A DNA stretch of 43,203 nucleotides, from contig NZ_BOLV01000021.1 of NCBI RefSeq assembly GCF_016861845.1, positions 1-43,203 on the forward strand, read 5' to 3'. Origin of the DNA: Lacticaseibacillus suilingensis. GTDB taxonomy: Bacteria > Bacillota > Bacilli > Lactobacillales > Lactobacillaceae. A program made the translations under genes and the position numbers. Position 1 is the first letter of the stretch; each line of letters starts with the position of its first letter. Below, piece by piece: positions 15,936-26,819 of the stretch. Below the pieces are notes generated by a model, which was not told the origin of the DNA, did no database searches, and worked only from the letters and a program-made list of their open reading frames with translations.

Positions 15936-17249
15936 CTAGTCCTTCACGAGATCGTCGCGGATAAACCCGACGTATTCCCGCTTCATCAACAACCCATCCA
16001 ACTGGCGGACCAGTTCAATCGCAGTCATGACCACGATGAGAAGACTTGTCCCGCCCAGACCGATTGATTGTGGCAGACCCCAAATGTTGGCCGCCAGCTG
16101 TGGTAGCAAGGCCACGAAGCCGAGGAACAACGCCCCAACTGTGGACAAGCGCATCAGCAAGCCAGAAAGATACTTTTCGGTTTCTTTCCCTGGCCAAACC
16201 CCAGGAATGTAACTGCCTTGCTTGATCAAGTTTTCCTGTACCTTTTCCGGGTTAACCTGGACGAAAGCATAGAAGAACGTGAACAAGACGATCAAAATCG
16301 TGTACAAGGCTGTCCCGGCCGGCTTTTGCATGTTGAAGACGCTCGTCAAGGCGTTATACCACCCGGCATCTTGGAACTTGTTCGCAAAAGCCATCAAAAT
16401 GGTTTGCGGCGTGATGATGAAGGACGATGCGAAGATTACCGGAATAACCCCGGCAACGTTAACCTTGAGCGGCAGGTAGGAATTGCTACCGGCTGCCGTC
16501 ACGCGGCGTGTATATTGAATCGGAATCTTCCGGTTCGCTTGTTGGACCCAGGTAACAAACGTGATGACCAGCACCAAGATGATGGCCAATGCAACCAGGA
16601 ACAACACCCCTTGCCAGCGATCACTGGCATTGTTGTTGGCGATGTTGTCTTGCCACAATTGCTGAATGCCGCTTGGGAGGCGGGCAATGATCCCAGCAAA
16701 GATGATCATGGACACGCCATTACCGATCCCTTTGTCAGTGATCTGTTCACCCATCCAAGTGAGCAGCATCGTGCCACCGGTTAAGATAATGCCGATGACC
16801 ACGTAAGTCTGGACGGTTGGGTTTTTCACCAACCCCAACGCGGATAGCTGCTGGAAGCCAGCAGTAATCCCGACGGCTTGGAAGAAACCGAGGAAGATGG
16901 TCAAATAGCGGGTGACTTGGTTCAGCTTGCGCCGACCAACTTCACCTTGTTTGCTCCATTCAACGAATTTCGGCACAATGTCCATTTGTAATAACTGGAC
17001 CACAATTTGTGCCGTAATGTACGGTGAGACCCCCATTGAGAAGATCGAATAGTTCGCTAATCCACCACCACTGACGGTGTCCAGCAAGGAGATCAAGCCG
17101 GTCGAGCCGACCTGTGTCAACGCTTTGGCGTTGACCCCCGGTACTGCGATTTGCGCCCCTAGACGATAAACCAATAAAACGCCTAAAGTAAAAAGAATCT
17201 TGTTGCGGATGTCTTTGACTTTGAATGCGTTAACGAGGGTTTTCAGCAT
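15936..17249 (-). CDS. secY: Protein translocase channel subunit SecY
   Basis: 437 residues with ten hydrophobic helices. SecY forms the membrane pore through which SecA pushes preproteins and which receives membrane proteins from SRP. The N-terminal [20 protein letters not shown], the plug region, and the cytosolic loops with conserved basic residues ([29 protein letters not shown]) are present. Its start overlaps the rplO stop (TAATG), so the two are translationally coupled. Confidence 0.98.
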   Translation of the reverse strand: MLKTLVNAFKVKDIRNKILFTLGVLLVYRLGAQIAVPGVNAKALTQVGSTGLISLLDTVSGGGLANYSIFSMGVSPYITAQIVVQLLQMDIVPKFVEWSKQGEVGRRKLNQVTRYLTIFLGFFQAVGITAGFQQLSALGLVKNPTVQTYVVIGIILTGGTMLLTWMGEQITDKGIGNGVSMIIFAGIIARLPSGIQQLWQDNIANNNASDRWQGVLFLVALAIILVLVITFVTWVQQANRKIPIQYTRRVTAAGSNSYLPLKVNVAGVIPVIFASSFIITPQTILMAFANKFQDAGWYNALTSVFNMQKPAGTALYTILIVLFTFFYAFVQVNPEKVQENLIKQGSYIPGVWPGKETEKYLSGLLMRLSTVGALFLGFVALLPQLAANIWGLPQSIGLGGTSLLIVVMTAIELVRQLDGLLMKREYVGFIRDDLVKD

Positions 17250-17689
17250 TACATCACCTCAAGCGAACCGCCTGCTGCTTCAACTGCGCTCTTAGCAGCT
17301 TCGGAAGCCTTGTTGACTTTAACGGTCAGCTTCTTGTCGAGCTTGCCGTTCGCAAGCAACTTGATGCCGTCCTTTTCGTTCTTAACCAAGCCGGATTCAA
17401 CCAGCACGGTTGGGGTTACTTCGGTCCCATCATCGAACCGGTTCAGGTCTTGCACGTTGATCACGGCAAAGACTTTACGGTTGATGTTCTTGAACCCACG
17501 TTTTGGCATGCGCCGGAACAGTGGCATCTGGCCACCTTCGAACCCAAGCCGGGTCTTGCCGCCTTGCCGAGCTAATTGACCCTTCGTCCCTTTACCAGCC
17601 GTCTTACCTTGACCGCTGGAAGTTCCGCGGCCGAGTCGCTTACGGCTTGAACGTGCACCGTCGTTAGGCTTTAATTCATGCAACTTCAT
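17249..17689 (-). CDS. rplO: 50S ribosomal protein L15
   Basis: 146 residues. The glycine- and basic-rich N-terminal half ([19 protein letters not shown]) threads into 23S rRNA, and the globular C-terminal domain follows. It ends in a TAATG overlap with secY. It lies in the spc segment between rpmD and secY. Confidence 0.98.
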   Translation of the reverse strand: MKLHELKPNDGARSSRKRLGRGTSSGQGKTAGKGTKGQLARQGGKTRLGFEGGQMPLFRRMPKRGFKNINRKVFAVINVQDLNRFDDGTEVTPTVLVESGLVKNEKDGIKLLANGKLDKKLTVKVNKASEAAKSAVEAAGGSLEVM

Positions 17690-17719
17690 ACGTTAGGCAC
17701 CTCCGTTTCTTTAGTGTTT

Positions 17720-17905
17720 TTAGTCCTTAACTTCCTCAACGGAAACTAAGTGAGAAATCTGGAAAATCGCACCCCGAGTGGCTGCGTTGTCAGGCTTTAC
17801 AACAGAGCTGTTCACCCGACCAAGACCGAGTTCCTTCACAATTTTGCGTTGCTTAGGCAACCGGTGAGCAGCACTGCGAGTCAGAGTAATTTTTAACTGA
17901 GCCAT
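17720..17905 (-). CDS. rpmD: 50S ribosomal protein L30
   Basis: 61 residues, normal length for L30 of bacteria. The sequence ([19 protein letters not shown], then [19 protein letters not shown]) is typical. It is located 11 bases after rpsE in the spc segment. Confidence 0.97.
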   Translation of the reverse strand: MAQLKITLTRSAAHRLPKQRKIVKELGLGRVNSSVVKPDNAATRGAIFQISHLVSVEEVKD

Positions 17906-17916
17906 TATGTGCCCTC

Positions 17917-18426
17917 CTAGTCTTGTTCTTGTAAGTGAGAAACGGACACGCCGCGCAAGTCAGCAACTTCTTGAGCCGTCTTGAGCTGGGTCAAGCCGTC
18001 CATCGTTGCGCGAATCATGTTGATTGGGGTGTTACGGCCGAGTGACTTGGAGGTCACATCAGCAATCCCAGCCAATTCCATAACGGCACGAACGGCGCCG
18101 CCGGCTGCGACCCCGGACCCTTCAACGGCTGGCTTAAGCAGAACTTCACCAGCGCCGAAGTGACCGATCACATCATGAGGGATCGTGGTGCCAACGATCG
18201 GCACTTCGATCAGGTTCTTCTTCGCGTCTTCAACCGCTTTGCGAATCGCTTCAGGCACTTCCTGCGCCTTACCGGTCCCAAAGCCGACGTGACCATGCTT
18301 GTCGCCGACGATCGCAATCGTTGCAAAACGCAGACGACGGCCACCTTTGACAACTTTGGTGACCCGGTTGATCGACACAACGCGGTCTTCCAAGTCTAGT
18401 TGGTTTGGATCAATGTATGATGCCAT
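17917..18426 (-). CDS. rpsE: 30S ribosomal protein S5
   Basis: 169 residues. S5 sits near the mRNA entry channel and affects decoding accuracy. The N-terminal dsRNA-binding-like domain ([17 protein letters not shown]) and the C-terminal domain are complete. AAAGGAGG precedes ATG 18426. Confidence 0.98.
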   Translation of the reverse strand: MASYIDPNQLDLEDRVVSINRVTKVVKGGRRLRFATIAIVGDKHGHVGFGTGKAQEVPEAIRKAVEDAKKNLIEVPIVGTTIPHDVIGHFGAGEVLLKPAVEGSGVAAGGAVRAVMELAGIADVTSKSLGRNTPINMIRATMDGLTQLKTAQEVADLRGVSVSHLQEQD

Positions 18427-18447
18427 GTGTTGGTTATCCTCCTTTGA

Positions 18448-18807
18448 TTAGAATTCAAGGCCGTTTTCACGTGCGGCTTCAGCTAAAGCTTGCACGCGAC
18501 CATGATAGAGATAACCACCACGGTCAAAGACCACTACTTTGTGACCAGCAGCAACGGCACGCTTGGCAACCAATGCGCCAACTGCCTTTGCTTGCTCAGT
18601 CTTGTTGTCATCAGCAGAAACTTCTTTATCAAGAGTGGAGGCACTTGCTAGCGTCACACCCGCTACGTCATCAATTAATTGCGCGTAGATGTTTTTGTTA
18701 GAACGGAAAATGTTCAAGCGTGGGCGCTCGCTCGTACCAGAAATCTTACCCCGGACGCGCGCGTGACGCCGTTGCCGAGTTTTGTTTTTATCTGGCTTTG
18801 AAATCAC
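18448..18807 (-). CDS. rplR: 50S ribosomal protein L18
   Basis: 119 residues when started at GTG 18807 ([19 protein letters not shown]). That start has AAAGGAG 8 bases upstream; an in-frame GTG at 18816 overlaps the ribosome site and is unlikely. L18 binds 5S rRNA with L5 and L25 in the central protuberance. The C-terminal [19 protein letters not shown] is intact. Confidence 0.97.
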   Translation of the reverse strand: MISKPDKNKTRQRRHARVRGKISGTSERPRLNIFRSNKNIYAQLIDDVAGVTLASASTLDKEVSADDNKTEQAKAVGALVAKRAVAAGHKVVVFDRGGYLYHGRVQALAEAARENGLEF

Positions 18808-18899
18808 AATGTTCACTCCTTTAATAGACTGCGTTAACGGGCCCGAAAAGGCCCAGATACAATTGCCGCAGCCAGTTACCTAGTTGCAGCTTGGTAAGA

Positions 18900-19430
18900 C
18901 TACTTACCAGTCTTACCTTCCTTACGCCGAACGTATTCGTCGACGTAACGAATCCCTTTACCTTTATAAGGTTCTGGGCTGCGGACCGCGCGGATTTCGG
19001 CAGCGAATTGGCCGACGACCTGCTTGGAAATGCCGCTGACGTTGATTTCGGTGTTGCTTGGCACGTCAATCGAAACGCCTTTTGGTGCTTGCATCTCAAC
19101 TGGGTGAGAGTAGCCGACGTTCAAGACCAGCTTTTCGCCTTGCTTTTGCGCACGGTAGCCGACCCCGACAAGCTTCAATTGCTTGACGTAGCCTTCGGTC
19201 ACACCAACGACCATGTTGTTCAAGTTAGCGCGCATGGTACCATGCAATGCCTTGAACGAGTCATCTGGGCGGCTGAAAGAAATTTCAGTACCTTCTTGCT
19301 TCATTTCGATCTCAGGGGCAAAAGCACGAGTCAATTCGCCCTTGGGGCCCTTAACGGTGATGTTGTCGCCATCCTTGGTGACGGTCACACCTGCAGGCAC
19401 GGTGATTGTTTTATAACCAATACGACTCAC
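18900..19430 (-). CDS. rplF: 50S ribosomal protein L6
   Basis: 176 residues starting at GTG 19430 with AGGAGG 7 bases upstream. It has two related domains and ends with the conserved [21 protein letters not shown]6 lies near the sarcin-ricin loop and the factor-binding site. A 92-base gap to rplR has no promoter that I can see. Confidence 0.98.
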   Translation of the reverse strand: MSRIGYKTITVPAGVTVTKDGDNITVKGPKGELTRAFAPEIEMKQEGTEISFSRPDDSFKALHGTMRANLNNMVVGVTEGYVKQLKLVGVGYRAQKQGEKLVLNVGYSHPVEMQAPKGVSIDVPSNTEINVSGISKQVVGQFAAEIRAVRSPEPYKGKGIRYVDEYVRRKEGKTGK

Positions 19431-19457
19431 AGTTGCACCTCCTTTTGTTTAAATTGA

Positions 19458-19856
19458 TTACCAGACGTAGGCGAGAACTTCGCCGCCGACGTTCTTGGCG
19501 CGTGCTTCTTTATCCGTGATGACACCTTCCGGAGTCGACAGGATGGCAATGCCCAGGCCGTTCAAGACCTTCGGCACAGCATCTGCCTTCACGTAAGAGC
19601 GCAAGCCTGGCTTGGAAATGCGCTTCAAGCCGGCAATGACGCGTTCGTTGTTCTTCCCGTATTTCAGGAACAGACGGATCACGCCTTGCTTGTCGTCTTC
19701 GATCACTTCATAGTCGCGAATGAAACCTTCGCGCTTGAGAATCTCGGAAATGTTGATTTTCATCTTTGATGCAGGTACGACCAGAGATTCGTGACGCACC
19801 ATGTTGGCGTTACGAATGCGGGTCAAGTAATCTGCGATTGGATCGGTCAAGACCAT
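19458..19856 (-). CDS. rpsH: 30S ribosomal protein S8
   Basis: 132 residues. S8 binds helix 21 of 16S rRNA in the central domain and, in other bacteria, regulates the spc operon. [17 protein letters not shown] at the start and [20 protein letters not shown] near the end are diagnostic. Confidence 0.98.
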   Translation of the reverse strand: MVLTDPIADYLTRIRNANMVRHESLVVPASKMKINISEILKREGFIRDYEVIEDDKQGVIRLFLKYGKNNERVIAGLKRISKPGLRSYVKADAVPKVLNGLGIAILSTPEGVITDKEARAKNVGGEVLAYVW

Positions 19857-19886
19857 TGATTTAACCTCCTTTGACTGGGTTTCGAT

Positions 19887-20072
19887 TTACCAGCTAGCTT
19901 TGCGCATACCAGGAATTTGACCGGCATGAGCTAATTCACGAAGGCAAATCCGGCAGAGTTTGAACTTACGGTAAACTGAATGTGGACGACCACAACGTTG
20001 GCAGCGTGTGTATTCTTGCACTGCGTACTTTGCAGGCCGACTGTTTTTCACGATCATAGACTTCTTAGCCAA
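19887..20072 (-). CDS. rpsN: 30S ribosomal protein S14, zinc type
   Basis: 61 residues, the short type Z form with four zinc-ligand cysteines (CQRCG and CRICL). It is the standard S14 of the Firmicutes spc operon; a zinc-independent paralogue, if any, lies elsewhere. It sits between rplE and rpsH. Confidence 0.97.
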   Translation of the reverse strand: MAKKSMIVKNSRPAKYAVQEYTRCQRCGRPHSVYRKFKLCRICLRELAHAGQIPGMRKASW

Positions 20073-20084
20073 GTGTGACCCTCC

Positions 20085-20627
20085 TTATTTTGCGAAAGGC
20101 ATGCCGAGTTGACTGAGCAACTCGCGCCCTTCTTCATCCGTGTTTGCAGTGGTGACAATAACAATGTCCAAACCGCGCACGCGGTTAACCTTGTCATAAT
20201 CGATTTCTGGGAAGATAACCTGTTCCTTAAGGCCCAAGGTGTAGTTGCCTCGGCCGTCGAAGGACTTCGCAGAAATACCGTGGAAGTCACGCACCCGCGG
20301 CAAGGAGACGTTGATCAGCTTGTCCAGGAAGTCATACATGCGTTCGCCGCGCAAGGTCACCTTGGCGCCGATGGACATGCCTTCACGCAGGCGGAAGTTC
20401 GCGATACTCTTCTTGGCCTTGGTGATCAGTGGCTGCTGACCGGCAATCAATGCCAATTCAGCAACGGCTTCGTCCAGGTTCTTGGCGTTTTGCGTTGCAT
20501 CACCGACACCCATGTTCAGCACGATTTTTTCAACGTGCGGGGTCTGCATGGTGCTCTTGTAGTCAAACTTCTTAACCATCGCTGGCGCGATTTCTTTGTT
20601 AAAACGTTCTTGTAAACGATTAGCCAT
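20085..20627 (-). CDS. rplE: 50S ribosomal protein L5
   Basis: 180 residues. L5 binds 5S rRNA and contacts the P-site tRNA and S13. [19 protein letters not shown] at the start and the [11 protein letters not shown] and [19 protein letters not shown] blocks are intact. A short 6-base gap separates it from rplX. Confidence 0.98.
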   Translation of the reverse strand: MANRLQERFNKEIAPAMVKKFDYKSTMQTPHVEKIVLNMGVGDATQNAKNLDEAVAELALIAGQQPLITKAKKSIANFRLREGMSIGAKVTLRGERMYDFLDKLINVSLPRVRDFHGISAKSFDGRGNYTLGLKEQVIFPEIDYDKVNRVRGLDIVIVTTANTDEEGRELLSQLGMPFAK

Positions 20628-20633
20628 CTGGAA

Positions 20634-20975
20634 TTAGTCCTCCTTTCCGTCGGTTTTTGGTGCCGCAGCGGTTAATTCTTTGCCGGACTTTTTGGCAATG
20701 CGAATCTTCTTGCCATCTTTGATCTCGGCGCCGACGCGCGTTGGCTTGTTGGTTTCTGGATCCAGCAGCATTACGTTAGAAACGGCAATGGCTGCTTCTT
20801 TGTCGACAACGCCACCTTGTGGGTAGTCGTTATTCGGCTTTTGGTGTTTCTTGATCATGTTGACGCCTTCGACAATAACCTTGTCTGCCTTAAGCAAGAC
20901 TTTCGTTACTGTGCCTTCTTTGCCGGCGTCTTTACCACGCATGACCCGAACCTTATCACCAGTTTTGATTTTCAT
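20634..20975 (-). CDS. rplX: 50S ribosomal protein L24
   Basis: 113 residues, about ten longer than most bacterial L24 owing to a C-terminal tail ([15 protein letters not shown]). The KOW motif ([18 protein letters not shown]) at the start is complete. L24 is one of the two assembly initiators of the 50S subunit. The tail is low in complexity and acidic at the end. Confidence 0.97.
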   Translation of the reverse strand: MKIKTGDKVRVMRGKDAGKEGTVTKVLLKADKVIVEGVNMIKKHQKPNNDYPQGGVVDKEAAIAVSNVMLLDPETNKPTRVGAEIKDGKKIRIAKKSGKELTAAAPKTDGKED

Positions 20976-21001
20976 GTCGCACCTCCTATTTGGTCAGAAT
21001 G

Positions 21002-21370
21002 TTAAAGGACTTCAGGCGCTAAGGAAACGATCTTCATGAAATCGCCGTCACGCAGTTCGCGTGCGACTGGTCCAAAGATACGAGTCCCCCGAGGGCTCTT
21101 GTCTGCGTTGATGATGACTGCAGCGTTCTCGTCAAACTTGATGTATGAACCATCAGTACGGCGAGCACCAGACTTCGTGCGCACGATAACAGCCTTAACG
21201 ACTTCATGTGCCTTGACAACGCCACCTGGTGTAGCCTGTTTGACAGTTGCCACAACGATGTCACCGATGTTACCAGTCTTACGGTATGAACCGCCAAGGA
21301 CTTTGATCACCAGGAGCTCGCGGGCACCAGAGTTGTCTGCTACTTTAAGACGACTTTCTTGTTGAATCAC
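21002..21370 (-). CDS. rplN: 50S ribosomal protein L14
   Basis: 122 residues from GTG 21370 ([16 protein letters not shown]). L14 forms bridges to the 30S subunit and binds the silencing factor RsfS. It starts the spc segment, 31 bases after rpsQ. Confidence 0.98.
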   Translation of the reverse strand: MIQQESRLKVADNSGARELLVIKVLGGSYRKTGNIGDIVVATVKQATPGGVVKAHEVVKAVIVRTKSGARRTDGSYIKFDENAAVIINADKSPRGTRIFGPVARELRDGDFMKIVSLAPEVL

Positions 21371-21400
21371 GGGTTGGTCCTCCTTTCACACGTATTTGGA

Positions 21401-21664
21401 TTAAATACGAACTGCCTTTTCGACAACGTTCAATAAACGGAAACGCTTGTTGCGAGACATTGGACGAGTTTCCATGATCTGAACAAGATCGCCGACTTTA
21501 GCAACGTTGTCTTCGTCATGTGCGTAGAACTTCTTCGAGTACTTCACACGCTTGCCGTAGACGGGGTGCGTCTTTGTCGTGTTGATTTCGACGGTAATGG
21601 TCTTATCCATTTTGTCTGAAACGACGCGACCTTGATAAACTTTACGAGAATTACGTTCTTCCAA
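21401..21664 (-). CDS. rpsQ: 30S ribosomal protein S17
   Basis: 87 residues. The start is TTG 21664, supported by AAAGGAG nine bases upstream and by the family N-terminus [19 protein letters not shown]17 is an OB-fold primary binder of the 16S 5' domain. Confidence 0.97.
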   Translation of the reverse strand: MEERNSRKVYQGRVVSDKMDKTITVEINTTKTHPVYGKRVKYSKKFYAHDEDNVAKVGDLVQIMETRPMSRNKRFRLLNVVEKAVRI

Positions 21665-21684
21665 GGTGATTGTCTCCTTTCCGC

Positions 21685-21879
21685 TTATTTATTGAGCGCT
21701 TGCTGCCGAAGGACCGTTTTGATCCGTGCGATGTTCTTCCGCACTTGCTTCAAGCGAGCAGTGTTTTCCATTTGGCCAGTAGCTTGTTGGAAGCGCAGGT
21801 TGAAGAGCTCTTCCTTGTACTGCTTTTCTTTGTCGAGCATTTCCTCTGTGGTTAATGCTGAAATATCCTTAGCCTTCAT
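21685..21879 (-). CDS. rpmC: 50S ribosomal protein L29
   Basis: 64 residues from ATG 21879 ([15 protein letters not shown]), which has AGGTGAG 7 bases upstream; the longer frame to 21891 has no ribosome site. The gene overlaps the end of rplP by 11 bases. L29 sits at the tunnel exit and helps SRP and trigger factor to dock. Confidence 0.97.
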   Translation of the reverse strand: MKAKDISALTTEEMLDKEKQYKEELFNLRFQQATGQMENTARLKQVRKNIARIKTVLRQQALNK

Positions 21880-22303
21880 TAGATTGCTCACCTACTTCCT
21901 CGCGAGTCACGATCTTGGTGCGGACAGGGAGTTTGTTGGACGCAAGGCGCAAAGCTTCGCGTGCAACTGCTTCCGGAACGCCGCCGACTTCAAACATCAC
22001 TTTTTCGCGTTTAACAACTGCGACCCAGCCGGATGGTGCACCTTTCCCGTTACCCATCCGGACGCCGACGCCCTTAGATGTGTAAGACTTTTGAGGGAAA
22101 ATGCGGATCCAAACTTTCCCGCCACGCTTCATGTAACGCGTCATGGCAATACGAGCCGCTTCAATCTGACGGTTAGAGATCCAGTGTGATTCCAAGGCTT
22201 GCAGCCCGAATTCACCGAAGGAAACTTCCTTGCCGCCCTTGGCTGCGCCGCGCATCTTCCCACGGAATTCGCGACGGTGCTTTACACGCTTAGGTACTAA
22301 CAT
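21869..22303 (-). CDS. rplP: 50S ribosomal protein L16
   Basis: 144 residues beginning [20 protein letters not shown]16 shapes the A-site tRNA corridor. It overlaps rpmC by 11 bases and lies 3 bases after rpsC, so translation is coupled on both sides. Confidence 0.98.
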   Translation of the reverse strand: MLVPKRVKHRREFRGKMRGAAKGGKEVSFGEFGLQALESHWISNRQIEAARIAMTRYMKRGGKVWIRIFPQKSYTSKGVGVRMGNGKGAPSGWVAVVKREKVMFEVGGVPEAVAREALRLASNKLPVRTKIVTREEVGEQSNEG

Positions 22304-22306
22304 GGA

Positions 22307-22969
22307 TTATTTCCCTCCTTTCGCATTCTGACGATTTGGCTTGTCAGGCAAAACTTCACCGCGGTAGATCCAGGTCTTGATCCCGATCTGACCGTAAGTG
22401 GTCCGAGCTTCTTCCCATGCGTAGTCGATATCGGCCCGCAAGGTGTGCAAAGGCACGGTGCCTTCAGCATAGTGTTCACGACGCGCAATGTCGGCACCGT
22501 TCAAACGGCCAGCCGCCTGGGTCTTGATCCCCTTGGCACCAGCGCGCATGCTACGCTGCATGGCTTGCTTCATCGCGCGGCGGAAAGCCACACGTTGTTC
22601 AAGCTGCTGGGCGATGCTTTCGCCGACCAGCTTAGCGTCGAGATCAGGCTTCTTGATTTCCACGATGTTGATGTGGACTTTGCGGCCTGTCAGGTCGTTC
22701 AATTCCTTACGCAAGCTTTCAACTTGGACGCCACCTTTACCGATGACCATACCAGGTTTTGCGGTGTGGATGGAGATGTTCACGCGGTTTGCGGCCCGTT
22801 CGATCTCAATGGTCGAAACAGATGCGTCCGCGAGCTTCTTGTTGATGAATTTACGGATTTCAATGTCTTCGTGAAGGTAGCTTGCAAAGTCTTTTTCAGC
22901 GTACCATTTGGATTCCCAGTCACGGATGACGCCAACACGGAAACCGATTGGATTGATTTTCTGACCCAC
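22307..22969 (-). CDS. rpsC: 30S ribosomal protein S3
   Basis: 220 residues from GTG 22969 ([18 protein letters not shown]). It has the N-terminal KH type 2 domain, with the GMVIGKGG loop near residues 75-82, and the C-terminal domain. It forms the mRNA entry channel and has helicase-like activity with S4 and S5. Confidence 0.98.
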   Translation of the reverse strand: MGQKINPIGFRVGVIRDWESKWYAEKDFASYLHEDIEIRKFINKKLADASVSTIEIERAANRVNISIHTAKPGMVIGKGGVQVESLRKELNDLTGRKVHINIVEIKKPDLDAKLVGESIAQQLEQRVAFRRAMKQAMQRSMRAGAKGIKTQAAGRLNGADIARREHYAEGTVPLHTLRADIDYAWEEARTTYGQIGIKTWIYRGEVLPDKPNRQNAKGGK

Positions 22970-22972
22970 GCT

Positions 22973-23335
22973 TTATCCCTCCTTTGTTTCTTTCTCAGCG
23001 ACCGTCACGGTGATGTGTGAGGTGCGCTTGTTGATTGGTGATGCAGAACCCTTAGCACGCGGACGGAACCGCTTCAAGGTTGGGCCTTCGTTAACGAACG
23101 CTTCCTTGACGTAAAGGTTTTGGGCATCTAAGTCAAAGTTATGTTCTGCGTTTGCAATGGCAGACTTCAGAACTTTTTCAATGATTGGAGAACCCGCGCG
23201 TGGCGTGAAGTCCAAGATTGCTAATGCTTCTGCGACTTCGCGGCCGCGGATCAAGTCGATTACCAGACGCGCTTTGCGAGCAGTAATCCGAACTGTTTTT
23301 GCCGTCGCTGTTGCAGACGTAATTTCTTCAGCCAT
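22973..23335 (-). CDS. rplV: 50S ribosomal protein L22
   Basis: 120 residues. The long beta-hairpin lining the exit tunnel is recognisable ([19 protein letters not shown]), with the usual macrolide-relevant region unchanged in outline. It begins with a slightly variable extension, [21 protein letters not shown]. Confidence 0.98.
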   Translation of the reverse strand: MAEEITSATATAKTVRITARKARLVIDLIRGREVAEALAILDFTPRAGSPIIEKVLKSAIANAEHNFDLDAQNLYVKEAFVNEGPTLKRFRPRAKGSASPINKRTSHITVTVAEKETKEG

Positions 23336-23353
23336 GAATTATATGCTCCTTTC

Positions 23354-23635
23354 TTAGCGTGCTGCTGACTTTTTGTCGTCCTTGGCGTGACCCCGGAAGG
23401 TCCGTGTCGGAACGAATTCACCAAGCTTGTGGCCGACCATATCTTCAGAAATGAAAACTGGGACATGCTTGCGGCCATCGTATACGGCGATGGTGTAACC
23501 AATGAAACTAGGGAAAATGGTAGAACGACGAGACCATGTCTTGATGACGGTCTTCTTTTCGCTGTCAGCCTGAGCATCGATTTTCTTCATCAGATGAGCA
23601 TCGGCGAAAGGTCCTTTTTTAAGACTGCGACCCAT
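23354..23635 (-). CDS. rpsS: 30S ribosomal protein S19
   Basis: 93 residues starting [15 protein letters not shown] and containing [17 protein letters not shown]19 lies in the 30S head near the A site and pairs with S13. Confidence 0.98.
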   Translation of the reverse strand: MGRSLKKGPFADAHLMKKIDAQADSEKKTVIKTWSRRSTIFPSFIGYTIAVYDGRKHVPVFISEDMVGHKLGEFVPTRTFRGHAKDDKKSAAR

Positions 23636-23674
23636 TGTGTGACCTCCTTTATACGGTGTAATTCAATGGTGAGT

Positions 23675-24514
23675 TTACTTGTTCTTACGGTGACGGACGA
23701 TGAACTTCTCGGACTTAGCCTTGTGATCACGCGTCTTCTTACCCAAGGTCTTCTTACCCCATGGAGAAAGAGGTGATGGACGACCGATTGGGGCTTTACC
23801 TTCACCACCACCATGCGGGTGATCGTTAGGGTTCATAACTGACCCACGGACGGTTGAACGGAAGCCCAACCAGCGCTTGCGGCCAGCTTTACCAATGCTG
23901 ATCAGTTCGTGTTGTTCATTGCCGACAGCACCAATCGTGGCGCGGTTGACCGAAAGGATCATGCGCACTTCACCGGAAGCCAGACGAACGGTGACGTATT
24001 TGCCATCATCGTTTTTACCCAGCAGTTGAGCGGAAGCACCGGCAGAGCGAGCCAGCTGGCCGCCTTTACCAGGCTTGAGTTCGATGTTGTGGATGGTGGT
24101 CCCATCAGGAATGTTCTTCAGTGGCATTGCATTGCCGGGCTTGATGTCGACGCTATCGCCAGAAACGATCTTGTCGCCAACGTTCAGACCCTTAGGTGCC
24201 AAGATGTAACTCTTAACCCCATCTTCATAGTGAAGCAGTGCAATGTTAGCCGTGCGGTTAGGATCGTATTCGATGGCCTTAACCGTTGCGACCACGTCAT
24301 CTTTTTGACGCTTGAAGTCGATGGTGCGGTAGAACTGCTTGTGACCACCGCCGCGGTGACGCACAGTGATGTGACCTTGTGCATTACGGCCAGCAGTGTG
24401 GCTTTGACTTTCAAGGAGCGTCTTTTCCGGCTTGGTCTTGGTGATTTCAGCGAAATCCGAACCAGACATGTTCCGCCGGCCGTTTGACGTTGGTTTGTAT
24501 TTAATAATGCCCAC
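23675..24514 (-). CDS. rplB: 50S ribosomal protein L2
   Basis: 279 residues from GTG 24514. L2 is needed for subunit joining and peptidyl transfer. The catalytic-centre loop with the conserved His ([18 protein letters not shown]) and the basic tail ending FIVRHRKNK are intact. Confidence 0.98.
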   Translation of the reverse strand: MGIIKYKPTSNGRRNMSGSDFAEITKTKPEKTLLESQSHTAGRNAQGHITVRHRGGGHKQFYRTIDFKRQKDDVVATVKAIEYDPNRTANIALLHYEDGVKSYILAPKGLNVGDKIVSGDSVDIKPGNAMPLKNIPDGTTIHNIELKPGKGGQLARSAGASAQLLGKNDDGKYVTVRLASGEVRMILSVNRATIGAVGNEQHELISIGKAGRKRWLGFRSTVRGSVMNPNDHPHGGGEGKAPIGRPSPLSPWGKKTLGKKTRDHKAKSEKFIVRHRKNK

Positions 24515-24545
24515 GCTTGTTTCCTCCTATCTGAAAATTTTGAAG

Positions 24546-24833
24546 CTAGTCTTCAAAAATCTTGATTTCGTTTGAATCGGCGGTCAAAGTAACGATGGCC
24601 TTCCGGCGCTTGCGGGTGTAGCCCACGTAGTTACCTTGGCGCTTCTTTTTGCCGCGAACGTTGGCAATGTTGACCTTAGCGACCTTCACGTCGAAGATTT
24701 CTTCAACGGCGCGACGGACAGCGGTCTTTTCGGCATCACGAGCAACTTCGAAGGTGTACTTCTTGTTGTCCATGTCAGCCATTGATTGCTCGGTGACGAT
24801 CGGGCGTAAAATGATGTCGCGTGCTGCTGCCAT
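24546..24833 (-). CDS. rplW: 50S ribosomal protein L23
   Basis: 95 residues, bacterial type. L23 is the docking site for trigger factor and SRP at the tunnel exit. The start overlaps the rplD stop by one base, so translation is coupled. Confidence 0.98.
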   Translation of the reverse strand: MAAARDIILRPIVTEQSMADMDNKKYTFEVARDAEKTAVRRAVEEIFDVKVAKVNIANVRGKKKRQGNYVGYTRKRRKAIVTLTADSNEIKIFED

Positions 24834-25456
24834 TATGCGAGCACCTCCTCAATCTTTTGAAGCGCAGATTGGGTCAAGATCAGTTTGTTGTAGTTCACAA
24901 CATCCAAGACGTTGATGCCATCTGCGACGATCGTCTTGACATTCGGCAAGTTGCGGGCAGCCAAAGCTGCATTGTCATTGCCGTCTTCAAGGACGATCAA
25001 GGCCTTTTCTTCAATCTTCAAGGAAGCCAGCGCAGCTGCAAAGTCCTTGGTTTTAGGTTGGTCAAAGCTCAAAGCGTCGACCACAACTAATTCCTTGTCC
25101 AGCACTTTCTGGGAAAGCGCTGATTTGATTGCTAAGCGGCTAACCTTCTTGTTGATTCGGTAGCTATAGGAACGAGGCGTTGGGCCAAAGACCACACCAC
25201 CGCCGCGCCATTGTGGGCTACGGATGGAGCCTTGGCGGGCACGACCAGTACCCTTTTGGCGCCATGGCTTCTTACCGCCGCCGGAAACGGCGGAACGGTT
25301 CTTAACGGCGTGAGTACCTTGACGAAGGGAAGCGCGTTGCATCAGCACTGCGTCAAACACGGCGTTATCGTTGGGTTCGATTGCCCAGATTGCATCGTTC
25401 AGATCAACGGTGCCGTTTTCTGTGCCATCTTGCTTGAATAAAGTAACGTTTGCCAT
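24833..25456 (-). CDS. rplD: 50S ribosomal protein L4
   Basis: 207 residues. L4 lines the exit tunnel with its extended loop ([19 protein letters not shown]) and in some bacteria represses its own S10 operon by binding the leader. The structured leader before rpsJ would be the site to test here. Confidence 0.98.
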   Translation of the reverse strand: MANVTLFKQDGTENGTVDLNDAIWAIEPNDNAVFDAVLMQRASLRQGTHAVKNRSAVSGGGKKPWRQKGTGRARQGSIRSPQWRGGGVVFGPTPRSYSYRINKKVSRLAIKSALSQKVLDKELVVVDALSFDQPKTKDFAAALASLKIEEKALIVLEDGNDNAALAARNLPNVKTIVADGINVLDVVNYNKLILTQSALQKIEEVLA

Positions 25457-25478
25457 TAGTTAATGTCCTCCCTTCGTG

Positions 25479-26114
25479 TTATTTAGCCGCTGACTTAACA
25501 GCGGAACGAATTGTAACGAATGACTTGTTGGCCCCTGGGACATTGCCCTTGATCAAGATCACATTGTGGTCCAAATCGGTGGAAACAACAGTCAAGTTTT
25601 GCATCGTGCGCGTATGGTTACCCATCCGCCCAGGCAATTTCTTACCCTTGAAGACTTTGTTGATGATTGCCCCAAGAGAACCAGGACGACGGTGGTAACG
25701 AGAACCGTGAGCCATAGGGCCACGGGACTGACCGTCCTTCTTGATGTTACCTTGGTAACCATGCCCTTTGGAAGTACCGGTGACGTCCACGATGTCGCCA
25801 GCTGCAAATTCGTCAGCAGAAACAGTCTTGCCAACTTCATAGTCACTAAGCGCTACATCACGGATTTCCTTAATGAAGCGCTTAGGGGTCGTGTCCGCCT
25901 TCTTGGCGTGACCGACGCTTGGCTTGTTGCTAAGTACTTCACGCTTGTCGCCGTAGCCCAGTTGAACTGCTTCGTAGCCGTCTGATTCAACGGTCTTAAC
26001 TTGCAGGACAACGTTAGGGGTGACGTCGATCACGGTAACTGGGACCAGTTCGCCGTTTTCGGTGAAGACCTGCGTCATGCCAATTTTCTTACCTAAGATT
26101 CCTTTACGTGCCAT
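25479..26114 (-). CDS. rplC: 50S ribosomal protein L3
   Basis: 211 residues beginning [17 protein letters not shown]. The finger reaching the peptidyl transferase centre ([19 protein letters not shown]) is complete. It follows rpsJ by 25 bases. Confidence 0.98.
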   Translation of the reverse strand: MARKGILGKKIGMTQVFTENGELVPVTVIDVTPNVVLQVKTVESDGYEAVQLGYGDKREVLSNKPSVGHAKKADTTPKRFIKEIRDVALSDYEVGKTVSADEFAAGDIVDVTGTSKGHGYQGNIKKDGQSRGPMAHGSRYHRRPGSLGAIINKVFKGKKLPGRMGNHTRTMQNLTVVSTDLDHNVILIKGNVPGANKSFVTIRSAVKSAAK

Positions 26115-26139
26115 GGGTACACCTCCAATTTCCTATAGA

Positions 26140-26448
26140 TTATAATTTGATTTCAATGTCGACGCCGCTCGGCAAGTCGAGCTTCATCAAAGCGTCAACA
26201 GTTTTTGGGGTCGGGTTAACGATATCGATCAGGCGCTTGTGTGTGCGCATTTCGAACTGTTCCCGAGAATCCTTGTACTTATGCGGGGAACGCAGCACCG
26301 TGTAGATGGTCCGTTCCGTTGGCAGAGGGATCGGGCCAGAAATTGCAGCACCTGTGCGCTTTGCAGTTTCAACGATCTTATCTGCTGATTGATCTAGAAT
26401 CCGGTGTTCGTAAGCCTTAAGCCGGATCCGAATCTTTTGTTTTGCCAT
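26140..26448 (-). CDS. rpsJ: 30S ribosomal protein S10
   Basis: 102 residues from ATG 26448 ([18 protein letters not shown]), with AAGGAGG 7 bases upstream; a frame starting at 26469 would overlap the ribosome site. S10 is part of the 30S head and doubles as NusE in transcription antitermination. It is the first gene of the S10-spc-alpha superoperon. Confidence 0.97.
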   Translation of the reverse strand: MAKQKIRIRLKAYEHRILDQSADKIVETAKRTGAAISGPIPLPTERTIYTVLRSPHKYKDSREQFEMRTHKRLIDIVNPTPKTVDALMKLDLPSGVDIEIKL

Positions 26449-26616
26449 TGTGTAACCTCCTTCGTCCATTATCAGTTAGTAGACTAGCTCCGTGAAAATT
26501 CCCGTCGCGCCCCCGTGGCAAAGCGGCCGGGCGTGTCGCAACCTCTCACATCCACGCTACCCTGACTCAGCTTGAGTCAGAAGTGCATAGTAACCCCTTC
26601 GGTTTACACAGCACTC
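26449..26616 (-). promoter_or_regulatory. Structured 5' leader of the S10 operon
   Basis: About 167 bases lie between the promoter and rpsJ. A perfect hairpin CTGACTCA-AGC-TGAGTCAG occupies 26580-26562. A weaker stem GTAAACC/GGGTTAC with a GAAG loop and a GC-rich CCCGGCC...GGGGGC element are also visible. No T-run follows, so the leader is not an obvious terminator. It may carry a feedback site for a ribosomal protein. Confidence 0.5.
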
Positions 26617-26621
26617 TTGAT

Positions 26622-26650
26622 AGTATACAAAAAAGCGCGGTTTAACACAA
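26622..26650 (-). promoter_or_regulatory. Promoter of the S10-spc-alpha superoperon
   Basis: On the minus strand TTGTGT (26650-26645) and TATACT (26627-26622) are separated by exactly 17 bases. No other convincing promoter lies upstream of rpsJ. Confidence 0.75.
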
Positions 26651-26763
26651 GACTTTTCGGCGGCTTTTTCAAAAAAGCTGGCGCAACAAAGATTGCTATA
26701 ACGGCTTTTGCTCGCTCATCCCCGCACATTCACCCGCCTTGTTTTCATGGCAAGTGAACTGTC

Positions 26764-26792
26764 TTGACACCTTGCAGCGAACCTTCTACAGT
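26764..26792 (+). promoter_or_regulatory. Promoter of pncA
   Basis: TTGACA (26764-26769), a 17-base spacer and TACAGT (26787-26792) lie 27 bases before the start codon. AAGGAGG follows at 26807-26813. Confidence 0.75.
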
Positions 26793-26819
26793 TAACCTAA
26801 ATCCCTAAGGAGGTTCCTC

